Below, piece after piece: positions 10,102-19,152 of a stretch of DNA of 64,000 nucleotides; positions within the stretch are counted from its first letter, which is position 1; every line of letters begins with the position of its first letter. Location: NCBI RefSeq assembly GCF_008711155.1, contig NZ_VUYQ01000002.1:434001-498000 (forward strand), in the 5' to 3' direction. Under the pieces are notes generated by a model. That model saw only the letters and a list, made by a program, of their open reading frames with translations, ran no database searches and was not told where the DNA came from. The DNA is from Dechloromonas sp. CZR5 (GTDB lineage: Bacteria > Pseudomonadota > Gammaproteobacteria > Burkholderiales > Rhodocyclaceae). The translations under genes and the position numbers were made by a program.

Positions 10102-10718
10102 TCCGCGACCCGAAAGACCTCAAGCGCTACAACGCTTCCGAACGGGCCAATCACTGGACGATCGGCATCAGCTTCATCCTGCTCGCGCTCTCCGGACTGG
10201 CCTTCTTCCACCCGGCGTTCTTCCCGCTGACCCAGCTGTTCGGCGGCCCGGTCTGGGCCCGCATCATCCACCCCTACATCGGGGTGCTGATGGCGGCAGC
10301 CTTCCTGATCATCTTCCTGCGCTTCAAGCATCTGAACACAATGACGCCGGCGGACAAGGAGTGGCTGGCCAAGGCCAAGAACATGGTGGACGGCAACGAC
10401 CACGACATGCCGGAACAGGGCAAGTACAACGGCGGCCAGAAAGTGATGTTCTGGGCGCTTGCCGTGTGCATGTTGCTGATGACGCTGTCGGGCCTTGCCA
10501 TCTGGCGCGCCTGGTTCGGCTTCGACATCACCCTGGTTCGCCTCGGTGCAGTCGTGCATGCCGCTGCCGGCGCCGTGATGATCGCGCTGATCATGGTCCA
10601 CGTCTATGCCGCCATCTGGGTCAAGGGCACCATACGCGCCATGTGGTACGGCACGGTCACCCGGGGCTGGGCCAAGCAGCATCACCGTGGCTGGTACCGC
10701 CAGGTCACTGGCAAGTAG
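10098..10718 (+). CDS. fdoI: formate dehydrogenase gamma subunit, cytochrome b556
   Basis: A 206-residue FdnI/FdoI-type membrane cytochrome b. Four hydrophobic segments are visible, beginning with [19 protein letters not shown], and histidines in the first and last segments ([14 protein letters not shown]) are candidate haem ligands. It passes electrons from formate to the quinone pool. The ATG lies within the overlap ATGA at the end of fdoH; the longer open frame upstream of it is a shadow of fdoH. Confidence 0.93.
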   Translation: MIRDPKDLKRYNASERANHWTIGISFILLALSGLAFFHPAFFPLTQLFGGPVWARIIHPYIGVLMAAAFLIIFLRFKHLNTMTPADKEWLAKAKNMVDGNDHDMPEQGKYNGGQKVMFWALAVCMLLMTLSGLAIWRAWFGFDITLVRLGAVVHAAAGAVMIALIMVHVYAAIWVKGTIRAMWYGTVTRGWAKQHHRGWYRQVTGK

Positions 10719-10725
10719 AACGGAA

Positions 10726-10754
10726 GGGGAGCGAGCGACAGTGACTTGCTCCCC
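10726..10754 (+). other. stem-loop between fdoI and fdhD
   Basis: GGGGAGC and GCTCCCC pair across a 15-nt loop. No clean U-tract follows, so at most partial termination or mRNA processing between the structural and accessory genes is expected. Confidence 0.4.
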
Positions 10755-10839
10755 GGACGGTTCCAACGATGAGATTTTCCTTGCGTTCAAGGGGTGTGCA
10801 GCAAGTCATCGCGGCCCCCCTCTTTTTTGAAAGCAAATC

Positions 10840-11733
10840 ATGAATGCTTCAATGCTTGATTACCCCGAGGCGATATCGGCTGACGACGGACGCCTGCCTG
10901 CGCCAACGGCTGTGCGCAATGTCCTTCGCATTCAGTCCGGCCATCATGCGATGGTCGAGGACGAAGTCATTGAAGAAGTGCCGGTGGCCATGGTCTACAA
11001 CGGTATTTCCCATGCCGTGATGCTGGCTTCGCCAACCGATCTGGAGGACTTTGCGCTCGGTTTCAGCCTGGGCGAATCGATCCTCGCGCATTCCCGCGAA
11101 CTCTACGACCTGGAAGTGCGCCATACCTGCGATGGCATCTCGATCGAGATGGACATTGCACCGGCTCGCTTCATGGCACTCAAGGAGCGCCGCCGGAATC
11201 TGGCCGGACGAACCGGTTGCGGCTTGTGCGGGGTGGATAGCCTGGCCAATGTGACGAGAATTCCCCATGGCCGGCTGGCACCGACCGACTGGATATTGTC
11301 GGTCGACGCGGTTGCCGAAGGGCTGCGCCAGCTCCCGCACTGGCAGACGATGCGCCAGCAAACCGGTTCGGCACATGGCGCGGCCTGGGTCGATCGTCAG
11401 GGCAACGTGGTGTGCCTGCGCGAAGATGTCGGGCGTCACAACGCACTCGACAAGCTGATCGGCGCCCTGTCCCGCCAAAAGCAGGCGCGTCCGGATGGAT
11501 TTGCGCTGATCACCAGCCGTGCGTCTTATGAAATGGTGCAGAAAGCCGCTACCGCCGGCATTGCCACCCTGGTCGCGGTATCTGCGCCCACCGCCCTGGC
11601 GATTCGACAGGCGGAAGCTGTCGGAATCCTGCTGATCGGGTTTGCCCGTTCCAACCAAGTGGTCGCTTATAGCTGCACCGAGCGACTGGGCAATGCCGCC
11701 GTGGAACCCCGTGGCTATCAGCCCATCATGTAA
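10840..11733 (+). CDS. fdhD: formate dehydrogenase accessory sulfurtransferase FdhD
   Basis: A 297-residue FdhD. The family passes sulfur from a cysteine desulfurase (IscS) to the bis-MGD cofactor of formate dehydrogenases. The expected CxxC pair is Cys127 and Cys130 in GRTGCGLCGVDSL, and the REDVGRHNALDKLIG segment is the most conserved FdhD stretch. It follows the structural genes by about 120 bp, consistent with an accessory role in the same module. Confidence 0.94.
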   Translation: MNASMLDYPEAISADDGRLPAPTAVRNVLRIQSGHHAMVEDEVIEEVPVAMVYNGISHAVMLASPTDLEDFALGFSLGESILAHSRELYDLEVRHTCDGISIEMDIAPARFMALKERRRNLAGRTGCGLCGVDSLANVTRIPHGRLAPTDWILSVDAVAEGLRQLPHWQTMRQQTGSAHGAAWVDRQGNVVCLREDVGRHNALDKLIGALSRQKQARPDGFALITSRASYEMVQKAATAGIATLVAVSAPTALAIRQAEAVGILLIGFARSNQVVAYSCTERLGNAAVEPRGYQPIM

Positions 11734-11760
11734 TCACCCATTCCATCGATCAAATCCCCC

Positions 11761-12630
11761 ATGACATTTGCCGAAACACTGCCATCCTCCGCCACCACTG
11801 CCTCCGTGTTGACGCCCAAAGCCGATTTGTTCGCTCAGCGCGCCGCACGACTGCGCGTTCTGGCGTCCGATCACTCCTTGGGCGCCTGGCTCAACTGGCT
11901 GGCCGATCTTGCCGAAGCCCAGCACAAGGCGCTGGCCACCGTGCCGGCTCTAGAGCTGCACTTCGACGGCTTGATTGATCCCTCCCGGCCGTTGTTGAAG
12001 ATCGACAACCTCCAGCTCGACCAAGCATGGCAAGCCGTATACCGGGAGTTGACGGTAGCGATGGACGTTTCTGCTCCGGAGCAAGACGCTAATCGACTGT
12101 CCCTCAAAGGGCGTCAATGCATCGCCCATGCTGCCGGATCAGCCGCCGAAGCCCCTCGGGAAGCGAGCGATCTCCTCGTCGCTGCCGCCCTCCAGGTAGT
12201 CTGGTTGGCCGGAGCGTGTCAATTGGCCTTGCCCGAATTCACGCAATTGGAGCATCGCGATTGCTGTCCTTGCTGCGGAAGCGCTCCGGTTGCCAGCATC
12301 GTGCTGGCGGGAACGGGTAACACGGGCTTACGCTACCTGGAATGCGGTTTGTGCGCGACCCGCTGGAATGCGGTGCGGGCACGTTGCACCTTCTGTGCTG
12401 ACGGCAGCGTCGTCAACTATTGGAGCATCGAAGGCGGCAATGAAGCAGTCCAGGCTGAAACCTGCGATCAGTGTCACGGCTATATCAAGACGTTTTTCCA
12501 AAGCAAGGACCTCCAGCTCGATCCGCTCGGCGACGATCTGGCCTCCCTTGCACTGGACGTATTGGTCGGTGAGCAGGGATTTGCCAGGGGGGCGCCCAAT
12601 CCTTTGCTGATTGAAGGGGACTGTGTTTGA
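11761..12630 (+). CDS. fdhE: formate dehydrogenase accessory protein FdhE
   Basis: A 289-residue FdhE-type protein. The C-terminal half has the paired rubredoxin-like metal-binding motifs CCPCCGSAP, LECGLCATRW, CTFC and CDQCHGYIK. FdhE binds the catalytic subunit of Tat-exported respiratory formate dehydrogenases before export. The start has no obvious Shine-Dalgarno sequence. The gene lies 27 bp after fdhD and just before moaA. Confidence 0.93.
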   Translation: MTFAETLPSSATTASVLTPKADLFAQRAARLRVLASDHSLGAWLNWLADLAEAQHKALATVPALELHFDGLIDPSRPLLKIDNLQLDQAWQAVYRELTVAMDVSAPEQDANRLSLKGRQCIAHAAGSAAEAPREASDLLVAAALQVVWLAGACQLALPEFTQLEHRDCCPCCGSAPVASIVLAGTGNTGLRYLECGLCATRWNAVRARCTFCADGSVVNYWSIEGGNEAVQAETCDQCHGYIKTFFQSKDLQLDPLGDDLASLALDVLVGEQGFARGAPNPLLIEGDCV

Positions 12631-12664
12631 GGCAAAGTCGTCGATCAATTCATCGAGGTGCACC

Positions 12665-13639
12665 ATGCCCCTGATCGACAATTTCGGGCGCCAGATCGAT
12701 TACCTCCGGATTTCAGTAACCGACCGCTGCGACTTGCGTTGCAGCTATTGCATGCCGGAAGGTTTTACGGATTACGAGACTCCCAAAGACTGGTTGCGCT
12801 TCACTGAAATTGCGCGATTGGTTCGCATTTTTTCACGCCATGGGTTGAAGCGGATTCGTCTCACCGGCGGCGAGCCATTGCTGCGGGCAGGTTTGCCCGA
12901 ATTGGTCGGCATGCTGGCCAAAATTGACGGCATTACCGACATTGCCCTGAGCACCAACGGTACGCAATTGAGCAAACATGCCAAGGCACTCAAGGCGGCA
13001 GGGCTCACACGCTTCAACGTGAGCCTCGATACCCTGGATGCCGCCCGTTTTGCCCGAATAGCCAAGCGGGATGCGCTGTCGAACGTCCTGGCCGGACTGG
13101 ATCAGATTTCGGCCGAGGGTTTCAAGTCAACGAAGATCAACATGGTTTGGCTCAATGAAAGCACTTGGGCGGAACTGGAAGCGATGATCGCGTATTGCCG
13201 GGAACGCGGCTTCATTCTTCGCCTGATCGAGAACATGCCCATGGGAGAGGCAGCACGCCAAATGGGATCTTCCAGCCTTCAACCGCTGATCACGAAAATC
13301 AAGAACCGCTTTGCTCTGCTCGACGGTGTCATTCCGGGCGGTGGTCCCGCCCGCTATCTGGTCAGTTCGGATCAACGCTTCAGCATCGGCTTCATTACGC
13401 CACTTTCCCAGCATTTTTGTGCAACCTGCAACCGAGTTCGACTGACGGTGGAGGGCTCGCTGCACCTTTGTCTTGGGCAAGAGCATCGTCTGGATTTCCG
13501 CGAACTCATGCGTTCCGGGGCGACGGACGATGAACTGGATGCCGCTCTCTTGCTAGGTATCGCCAGAAAGCCGGAACGACACGAGTTCAATGAGCGGCCG
13601 GCCATGCTCATCAGGCCGATGTCCAAAACAGGTGGGTAA
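12665..13639 (+). CDS. moaA: GTP 3',8-cyclase MoaA (molybdenum cofactor biosynthesis)
   Basis: A 324-residue radical SAM enzyme for the first step of molybdopterin synthesis. The radical-SAM cluster is formed by Cys22, Cys26 and Cys29 (CDLRCSYC); the second, C-terminal cluster uses CATCNRVRL and the Cys of LHLCLG; the chain ends in Gly-Gly as MoaA enzymes do. The start is the ATG preceded by GAGGTG; upstream in-frame codons overlap fdhE and lack such a site. Placement after fdhE suggests a formate-dehydrogenase-linked MoaA copy. Confidence 0.94.
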   Translation: MPLIDNFGRQIDYLRISVTDRCDLRCSYCMPEGFTDYETPKDWLRFTEIARLVRIFSRHGLKRIRLTGGEPLLRAGLPELVGMLAKIDGITDIALSTNGTQLSKHAKALKAAGLTRFNVSLDTLDAARFARIAKRDALSNVLAGLDQISAEGFKSTKINMVWLNESTWAELEAMIAYCRERGFILRLIENMPMGEAARQMGSSSLQPLITKIKNRFALLDGVIPGGGPARYLVSSDQRFSIGFITPLSQHFCATCNRVRLTVEGSLHLCLGQEHRLDFRELMRSGATDDELDAALLLGIARKPERHEFNERPAMLIRPMSKTGG

Positions 13640-13979
13640 TCGAACTTCTGTACAAGAAAGACTGATCCATAAACATAAAACTCAAAGACGTGGAGTCTCT
13701 GTTCTGTGCTGGCGCCATTCCTTCGGCACTAAACGAACGAAGGTATTGAACTCGAGAAGCGACCGAGCGGCAATTAATACCTGTATTGCCGCCGGATCTC
13801 CACCACCGGTCGAAAGTCAGCGTAGGTAGAAGAGTGCGCAGTCAGTTTTAAAACCGAGCCTCCGGTCTGCTCAGTAGTCAGCCATAGGATCGACGAAACG
13901 GTGAACATCTCTTTGGGTCTAAACCAGACTTGCCTGCTAGCAGGAATATCGCACGATGCATTGTCCCCAAAGCCAAAAC
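13640..13979. other. 340-bp region without a recognised gene
   Basis: No gene is supported. The segment is lower in GC than its flanks and contains an 8-bp inverted repeat, GCGGCAAT at 13767-13774 and ATTGCCGC at 13785-13792. The minus strand has an open stretch lacking a start that would read, among others, SVASRVQYLRSFSAEG; it looks like a fragment or chance opening. It may be a degraded mobile or repeated element or a small RNA locus; neither can be shown from this window. Confidence 0.4.
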
Positions 13980-16271
13980 TTACCGCTGACCCCGTTCCTC
14001 ATCGCGACGCCGGTGCGGCTCATTGCCACCCTGCGGCGCTGGCTGCTGACGAGGCGGCTCGGCTCTGGGTGAGGGCGGAGCGGCCGGTTGCGGTGGCGGC
14101 ATCCTCACTTCCGGCGTAGGACGGGGCATTTCCCTTTGCGGCACGGACTGGGGCGTCATGACCGGGGCCGGCTGTGGCTGAACGGGGCGTTCCGCACGCG
14201 GCATCTCGCGCGGCATTTCCCGACGCTGCTCGCGCTCCTGCATCGGGAAGGCGGGTTGCGAACGCTCTTCCCGGCGCATTTCTGGAGGCGGCATCTCCCG
14301 GCGGAGCGGGGCAGGTGCCGACTGGGTCTCCTGCGGGCGGTACATCTCGCGCGGCGGAGCGATTTGCGGCGTACCGACACTGGATGGCGGTTGAGCCTGG
14401 CGCTCCATGCGCTGCATCTCGCGCATTTCACGGCGCTGCTCGCGCTCCTGCGAGGTGAAGGCTGGCGGCCTATCGTCCCGACGCATCTCGGTAGCCGGTA
14501 TTTCCCGGCGAACCGGTGCACTCGGGGCCATGCCATCCTGGGGACGAGACGTATCACGCGGCCCGACCGGCTGCGGCGCACCCGAGCTTTCCGGCTGACG
14601 CGATTGCCGCTCCTGATATTGCATTTCGCGCATATCGCGCCGTTGCTGGCGCTCCGACGGCGTAACGGCCGGCGGGGAACGTTCGTCGCGACGCAATTCG
14701 GGAGGGACGCTGCCGTTATCGGAGCGGCCCTCCTGCTGGCGGCGGAAAAATTCGCGGCGCGACTCGCCGGCGGCGTCCTGCGGGCGCAGGCTCCCCGGCC
14801 GGTTTTCCTGCGGGGCATCCGCCGGACGGGGACCATTTTCACGGCGCGAGGGCTGGGCTGCGTTTTCCGTCGGGCGGCCACGGCCATCGGCGCCTGGCAT
14901 GCCGTCCGGATTGCGTTGGCCGTCGAAATCTCGACCGCGCTGACGTTGCTCGCCACGTTCGCCGTCGTGCGGGCGCAATGCGGCTGGCGCGGGCGCTAGC
15001 CACTGGGTGCTGGGGGCCTGGCGGGCGAGTGGGGCACCGCTCAGGTCGCGACGATCCTGATGGCGGATTTCGCTGCTCGTGATCGGCCGACCTTCGCGCA
15101 TCTGGGTGGTCGGCACGACGGTCACGGCCTGCGGCATGGCGTGATGGGCATAGGCCGGTGGGGCGCCGCGCACGACCCGGTCGATGTGGATCACGTTGGT
15201 AACCTGCGTGACGTTGATCTGCCGGACATAGCTCGGGCTGTAACGATAGGCCGGGACATAGACTTCGCGCGGGGCGAGAGGAAACCAGCCGACGGCGGGC
15301 GCCGAGCCGAAGCTGAAGCTGACGCTCCAGCCCGGATTGCCGACCCAGCCGACCAGCGCCGGCGCGTAGACCGGGCGCGCCACCACGCGTCCCGGGACCC
15401 AGGCCCAGCGCCCGGCGATGAAGGCCCAACGCCCATAGTGGAAGGGGGCGAAACCCCAGGGTGCCTGGTCAATCCACGTCCAGCCCCAAGGGGGAACCCA
15501 CGCCCAGCGACCCTGGCGATAGGGCGCCCAGTCGCTGGCAACTGCGCGCGGGTACCAGACGGTGCCGTAGTCGCTCGTGCTTCGCCAATCGCCGTAGGCG
15601 TCGAGATCCTGGTAGCCGGTCATATGCGGCGAAACATGGCGCCGCGCCGTGTCCGCCAACGTCGCGTTCTCGCGCTGGGCCACCCACTGGTCGAATCCGT
15701 CGTATGCCCGGGCCGCTTCCAGCCGTTCGCCACCATTGCTATCCACAACGGCCATCTGGCCCGCCGCCACCGGGATGGTTCGGCGGCCGTTGTCGACGGT
15801 CGCCCGTCCGGCCAGAACCACCAGCTCGCTGCGCTCGTCATAAACATTGATGCGATAGCGTCCCGGCGTCTGGAATCGCACGTTGCCGTCGGGCGTCATC
15901 ACCTCCACATCGTCCGCCTGATCGCGGTCGAGCACGCTGACCGCCAGCGTGCCGCCGCTGAGACGCACATCGACACGGCGGTCATCGACGACCGGAAACT
16001 CGACCTCGCTGTCGCGGCTGAGGCGGTAGGCGGTCGAACCGATCCACACTTCGGCCCGCCCGCTACGGCCGCTATCGAGAACGGCCCCACTGCTGACCGG
16101 CCAGTTGAGCGTTGCCGGCCCTCCCTCGTCGCGCCGGTCGACCCGAAAGCCGACATCGCCATCGAGATGTGCAATGCGCCCGACGCGACTCGGCGGGTCG
16201 GTCTGCGCCAGCGCGGGCCAGGCCGCCAACAACAGGATGGCAAGAAACAGCTGGTGGAGGGACTTCAACAT
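13980..16271 (-). CDS. FecR-domain / DUF6600-type secreted protein with tandem repeats
   Basis: A 763-residue exported protein. The signal peptide is MLKSLHQLFLAILLLAAWPALA. Residues about 25-200 resemble a FecR-like domain (RVGRIAHLDGDVGFRVD, SGAVLDSG, GSTAYRLSRDSEVEF). The middle is the YG-W-W-P-rich segment of DUF6600 proteins (YGTVWYPRAVASDWAPYRQGRWAWVPPWGWTW). The last third is Arg/Gln/Pro/Met-rich low-complexity sequence with about 70-residue repeats. The start is the Met before the signal peptide, preceded by GGGAG. The function is unknown; it is likely periplasmic or surface-associated. Confidence 0.8.
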   Translation of the reverse strand: MLKSLHQLFLAILLLAAWPALAQTDPPSRVGRIAHLDGDVGFRVDRRDEGGPATLNWPVSSGAVLDSGRSGRAEVWIGSTAYRLSRDSEVEFPVVDDRRVDVRLSGGTLAVSVLDRDQADDVEVMTPDGNVRFQTPGRYRINVYDERSELVVLAGRATVDNGRRTIPVAAGQMAVVDSNGGERLEAARAYDGFDQWVAQRENATLADTARRHVSPHMTGYQDLDAYGDWRSTSDYGTVWYPRAVASDWAPYRQGRWAWVPPWGWTWIDQAPWGFAPFHYGRWAFIAGRWAWVPGRVVARPVYAPALVGWVGNPGWSVSFSFGSAPAVGWFPLAPREVYVPAYRYSPSYVRQINVTQVTNVIHIDRVVRGAPPAYAHHAMPQAVTVVPTTQMREGRPITSSEIRHQDRRDLSGAPLARQAPSTQWLAPAPAALRPHDGERGEQRQRGRDFDGQRNPDGMPGADGRGRPTENAAQPSRRENGPRPADAPQENRPGSLRPQDAAGESRREFFRRQQEGRSDNGSVPPELRRDERSPPAVTPSERQQRRDMREMQYQERQSRQPESSGAPQPVGPRDTSRPQDGMAPSAPVRREIPATEMRRDDRPPAFTSQEREQRREMREMQRMERQAQPPSSVGTPQIAPPREMYRPQETQSAPAPLRREMPPPEMRREERSQPAFPMQEREQRREMPREMPRAERPVQPQPAPVMTPQSVPQREMPRPTPEVRMPPPQPAAPPSPRAEPPRQQPAPQGGNEPHRRRDEERGQR
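14100..14679 (-). repeat. tandem repeats of about 210 bp inside the FecR/DUF6600 gene
   Basis: Two full units and a partial third encode about 70 residues each. They start PPAVTPSERQQRRDMREM, PPAFTSQEREQRREMREM and QPAFPMQEREQRREMPREM. The spacing is 69-70 residues and the remainder of each unit has the same Pro/Arg/Met layout. This looks like internal duplication of a disordered, cationic tail. Confidence 0.75.
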
Positions 16272-16407
16272 CGCGGACTCCCGGAAAAGGGAAAGGCCTG
16301 CGCACAAGGCAGGCGACAAGCAAGCAACGCTTCACTCCGGCAAATGGATGATCGGCCGCCCGGGGAAAATGGTTTCAAAATGTTGCGCCCCCGAACGGGA
16401 GCGGGAA

Positions 16408-18120
16408 TCAGCTGTTGTCGATGGCAATGCCGTATTTCTTGGCAACCGTCATGTACAACTGCCGTGCCGATGCCACTTTCGGATTCTTGCGATCCTTGCG
16501 CTGCGCCCGCTGCAGGTAATTGAGTGCCTGTTCGGCCAGCGCGGGATCCCAGCCCTGCTTGTCCATCAGCGTATATATGGCCTTGGCCGCATTGACCAGG
16601 AATTGCAGGTTGGGCACCTGCTCCACGGCCTGGATCAGCAGCTGGACGGCCCCCTTGAAATCGCCACTGCGGGCGGCCATGACCCCGCGGTTGTTCAGGT
16701 CGACGATCTCCTTGCCGACCTGATCGAGGATCGCCTTGCCCGCCTCGGCCTGCCCGGTTTTCTCGAAAACGTTGGTGATGTGGTTGATCAGGTGGGAATC
16801 TTCATGGTTTTCGGCCGCCACCTGCCGCATGATCTGGTTCGCCTCGCGCTCCTTGCCCGTCGCAAAGCAGGCGTGGGCCAGATCGACCGCCAGCCTCTGC
16901 GAGACATGCTTGCCCTTGTCGGCGGCCTCGACGCGAATCTGTTTCTGCAAGGACAGCGCCTGATCGACCAAGCCTTTCGCCTTGTCCTCGGCCCCCTCGG
17001 CATGCAGGCACAGGCTTTCGGTCAGCAGCGCCGCCAGTTCGGCCTGTTTGTCGCCGCGCCATTCCCGCTTCATCTCTGCCGCGATCTTGCGCGAGGCCTC
17101 GACGTGTCCGCGCTCGACCAGCACGCGCGACAGGTTGGCGAAGTCGTCCACCGTACGCAGGCTGGACCCTTTGCTGCGCTCGATGACCTTGCCGTAGGCT
17201 CTTTCGGCACTCAGCAGATCCTTGTTGCGCGCCGCCACGTCGCCCACCATGCGTTGCCGCAGGGTGTTATGCGGCGATGCGTCGGCGGCCCGCTGCAAGG
17301 ACTGCTGTGCTTCGGCAAGGCGGCCCTGCGCCTCGTGCACCGAGGCCAGGAAATCGTAGGCCGAGATGAATTCCGGGGCTTCCTGCGTCACCTGCTCGGC
17401 CAGCTGTTCGGCTTCATCGAGTGCCCCGCGGTCGCGCAAGGCCGTCGCCAGGCCCATCTTGGCCCAGGGCACGACCCGCCCTTCGAGCACGCGGCGGAAA
17501 ACTTCCTCGGCCTCGCGCGTCCTGCCCAACTGGTGCAACAACTCTCCCTTGAAGCGCAAGCCATCGTACATATACAGCGGTTGCTGCTGGATCACCCGGT
17601 CGCAGGCGGCAATCGCTTCGTCCAGCGCACCATTCTCGATCTGCGCGTAAATCCGTCCCAGCACATGCTTCTTGTAGATCACCCTGACCAGCCGGTTCTG
17701 CAGTTGATCGGCAGTAAACGGCTTGATCAGGTAGTCATCCGGCGCCAGTTCCGCCAGCGCCACCACATTGGTGTAACTGCGCTCGCTGGTGATGATCATG
17801 TACACCGTCGACAAGGGAATCAGGTGCGCGTGGCGCAATTCTTCGAGCAGCTGCTGGCCGTCCCGCCCGTCGTCGAGAACGAAATCGGACAGGATGATGT
17901 CGAAGCGGTTGCTCTTGACCTGACGGATCACCTCGGCCGAGTTGCCGGCACCATGCACGGCCGTCACCCCCAGTGCCCCGAGCATCAGGCGCAAGGCATC
18001 CCGCGCCGGCGGATGGCGATCGACGATCAGGACGCGCTTCTTGGACAAGGACTGCTGTAAAACCAGCAGCATCTCATCGTTGTCGAGGGGACTGGCGCCC
18101 TTGGTTTGGCTGGTGCTCAT
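16408..18120 (-). CDS. response regulator receiver domain fused to TPR repeats
   Basis: A 570-residue cytoplasmic protein. The receiver domain (about residues 28-150) has the acidic pocket including Asp34, the phosphoacceptor Asp79 in IILSDF and the conserved Lys133 in LIKPF. The rest is a tetratricopeptide-type helical array with no DNA-binding or enzymatic output domain. It probably relays phosphorylation to a protein-protein interaction. No cognate kinase lies next to it. Confidence 0.88.
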   Translation of the reverse strand: MSTSQTKGASPLDNDEMLLVLQQSLSKKRVLIVDRHPPARDALRLMLGALGVTAVHGAGNSAEVIRQVKSNRFDIILSDFVLDDGRDGQQLLEELRHAHLIPLSTVYMIITSERSYTNVVALAELAPDDYLIKPFTADQLQNRLVRVIYKKHVLGRIYAQIENGALDEAIAACDRVIQQQPLYMYDGLRFKGELLHQLGRTREAEEVFRRVLEGRVVPWAKMGLATALRDRGALDEAEQLAEQVTQEAPEFISAYDFLASVHEAQGRLAEAQQSLQRAADASPHNTLRQRMVGDVAARNKDLLSAERAYGKVIERSKGSSLRTVDDFANLSRVLVERGHVEASRKIAAEMKREWRGDKQAELAALLTESLCLHAEGAEDKAKGLVDQALSLQKQIRVEAADKGKHVSQRLAVDLAHACFATGKEREANQIMRQVAAENHEDSHLINHITNVFEKTGQAEAGKAILDQVGKEIVDLNNRGVMAARSGDFKGAVQLLIQAVEQVPNLQFLVNAAKAIYTLMDKQGWDPALAEQALNYLQRAQRKDRKNPKVASARQLYMTVAKKYGIAIDNS

Positions 18121-18267
18121 GGCATCAAATTACTTGAGAACGCCAGACGGGGCAAGCCGTTGGGAGTTTCCGGGACAACCCGGGCACGGCGCCGTCGGGA
18201 TCGGGATATATTCCGGAGCCATAGTCTGGAATACTCTCCACTCGACATGGACGCGAGGCATGACGCG

Positions 18268-19056
18268 ATGAAAACCGTACTGGGCAGCTTGCTGGCGTGG
18301 CTCTGCTTGATCTTTCCCGTCGGCGCCGTCGCCCAGACGGTCATCGACATCCCGACACGGCCGGAGGTGACCCAGCGACTGCTGGTCATTCCCGCCGCGA
18401 ATTCGGACGCGACGGTCATCCTTCTTGCCGGTGGACACGGCGGACTGGGCATTTTCCCGAACGGCTCCTTCCGCTGGGGTGAAGGGAATTTCCTGATCCG
18501 CAGCCGCCAGCTGTTTGCCGACCAGGGCCTGAACGTCGTCATCGTCGACGCGCCATCCGACCGCCAGACTGCTCCTTACCTGGCCGGCTTCCGCCAGACA
18601 CCGGAGCATGCGTCCGATATCGGTGCGGTGATCGCCTGGGTGCGCGCCCAGGGCAAAGGACCGGTATGGCTGATCGGAACCAGCCGCGGCACGCAGTCAG
18701 CCGCTTTCCTCGCCACCCGCCTGGCAGGGCGTGAAGGACCGGACGGCCTGGTGCTGACCGCCACCATCCTCAGGGACAACAAGGGGCGTCCCGTACCGGC
18801 CATGCCTCTGGAGCAACTCACCCTGCCGGTGCTGCTGGTCCATCACGAACAGGATGGCTGCAGCCATTGCGCCTATGCCGACCTTCCGGAATTGCAGGCA
18901 AAGCTCCGTCACCTCCCGCGCACCGCCTTGTTGAGTTTTCAGGGCGGCGCCAATCGGGGCGACCCTTGCGAGGCCTATGCCTACCATGGCTTCAACGGGC
19001 AGGAGAAGGAGGTCGTGACGCAAATCGCCGCATGGATCCGGGCTGCTCAAAAGTAG
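18268..19056 (+). CDS. exported alpha/beta hydrolase
   Basis: A 262-residue protein with an N-terminal signal peptide (MKTVLGSLLAWLCLIFPVGAVAQ). The nucleophile elbow is GTSRG (WLIGTSRGTQSA), preceded by an oxyanion-hole-like GGHGGLG, with a late His in AYHGFNG. The substrate is unknown. Three start codons are in frame; the Met opening the signal peptide is chosen because GAGG lies about 10 bp upstream, and the next in-frame ATG (18247) would add seven residues. Confidence 0.75.
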   Translation: MKTVLGSLLAWLCLIFPVGAVAQTVIDIPTRPEVTQRLLVIPAANSDATVILLAGGHGGLGIFPNGSFRWGEGNFLIRSRQLFADQGLNVVIVDAPSDRQTAPYLAGFRQTPEHASDIGAVIAWVRAQGKGPVWLIGTSRGTQSAAFLATRLAGREGPDGLVLTATILRDNKGRPVPAMPLEQLTLPVLLVHHEQDGCSHCAYADLPELQAKLRHLPRTALLSFQGGANRGDPCEAYAYHGFNGQEKEVVTQIAAWIRAAQK

Positions 19057-19152
19057 TCCCGCTCCCTCACCCCGAGCATGATAAATCTGTGATTTTTCAG
19101 CGCCCTGACGTAAAATCCGCGGTCCGATACTGCACTGCAACACGCGATTTCC

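Noticed and set aside
10726..10754. Stem-loop after fdoI as a true terminator
   Set aside because: No U-run follows, and the accessory genes fdhD, fdhE and moaA continue on the same strand.
16105..18060. 651-residue open frame antisense to the response regulator-TPR gene
   Set aside because: It covers two unrelated minus-strand genes and their gap and is explained by their codon bias.
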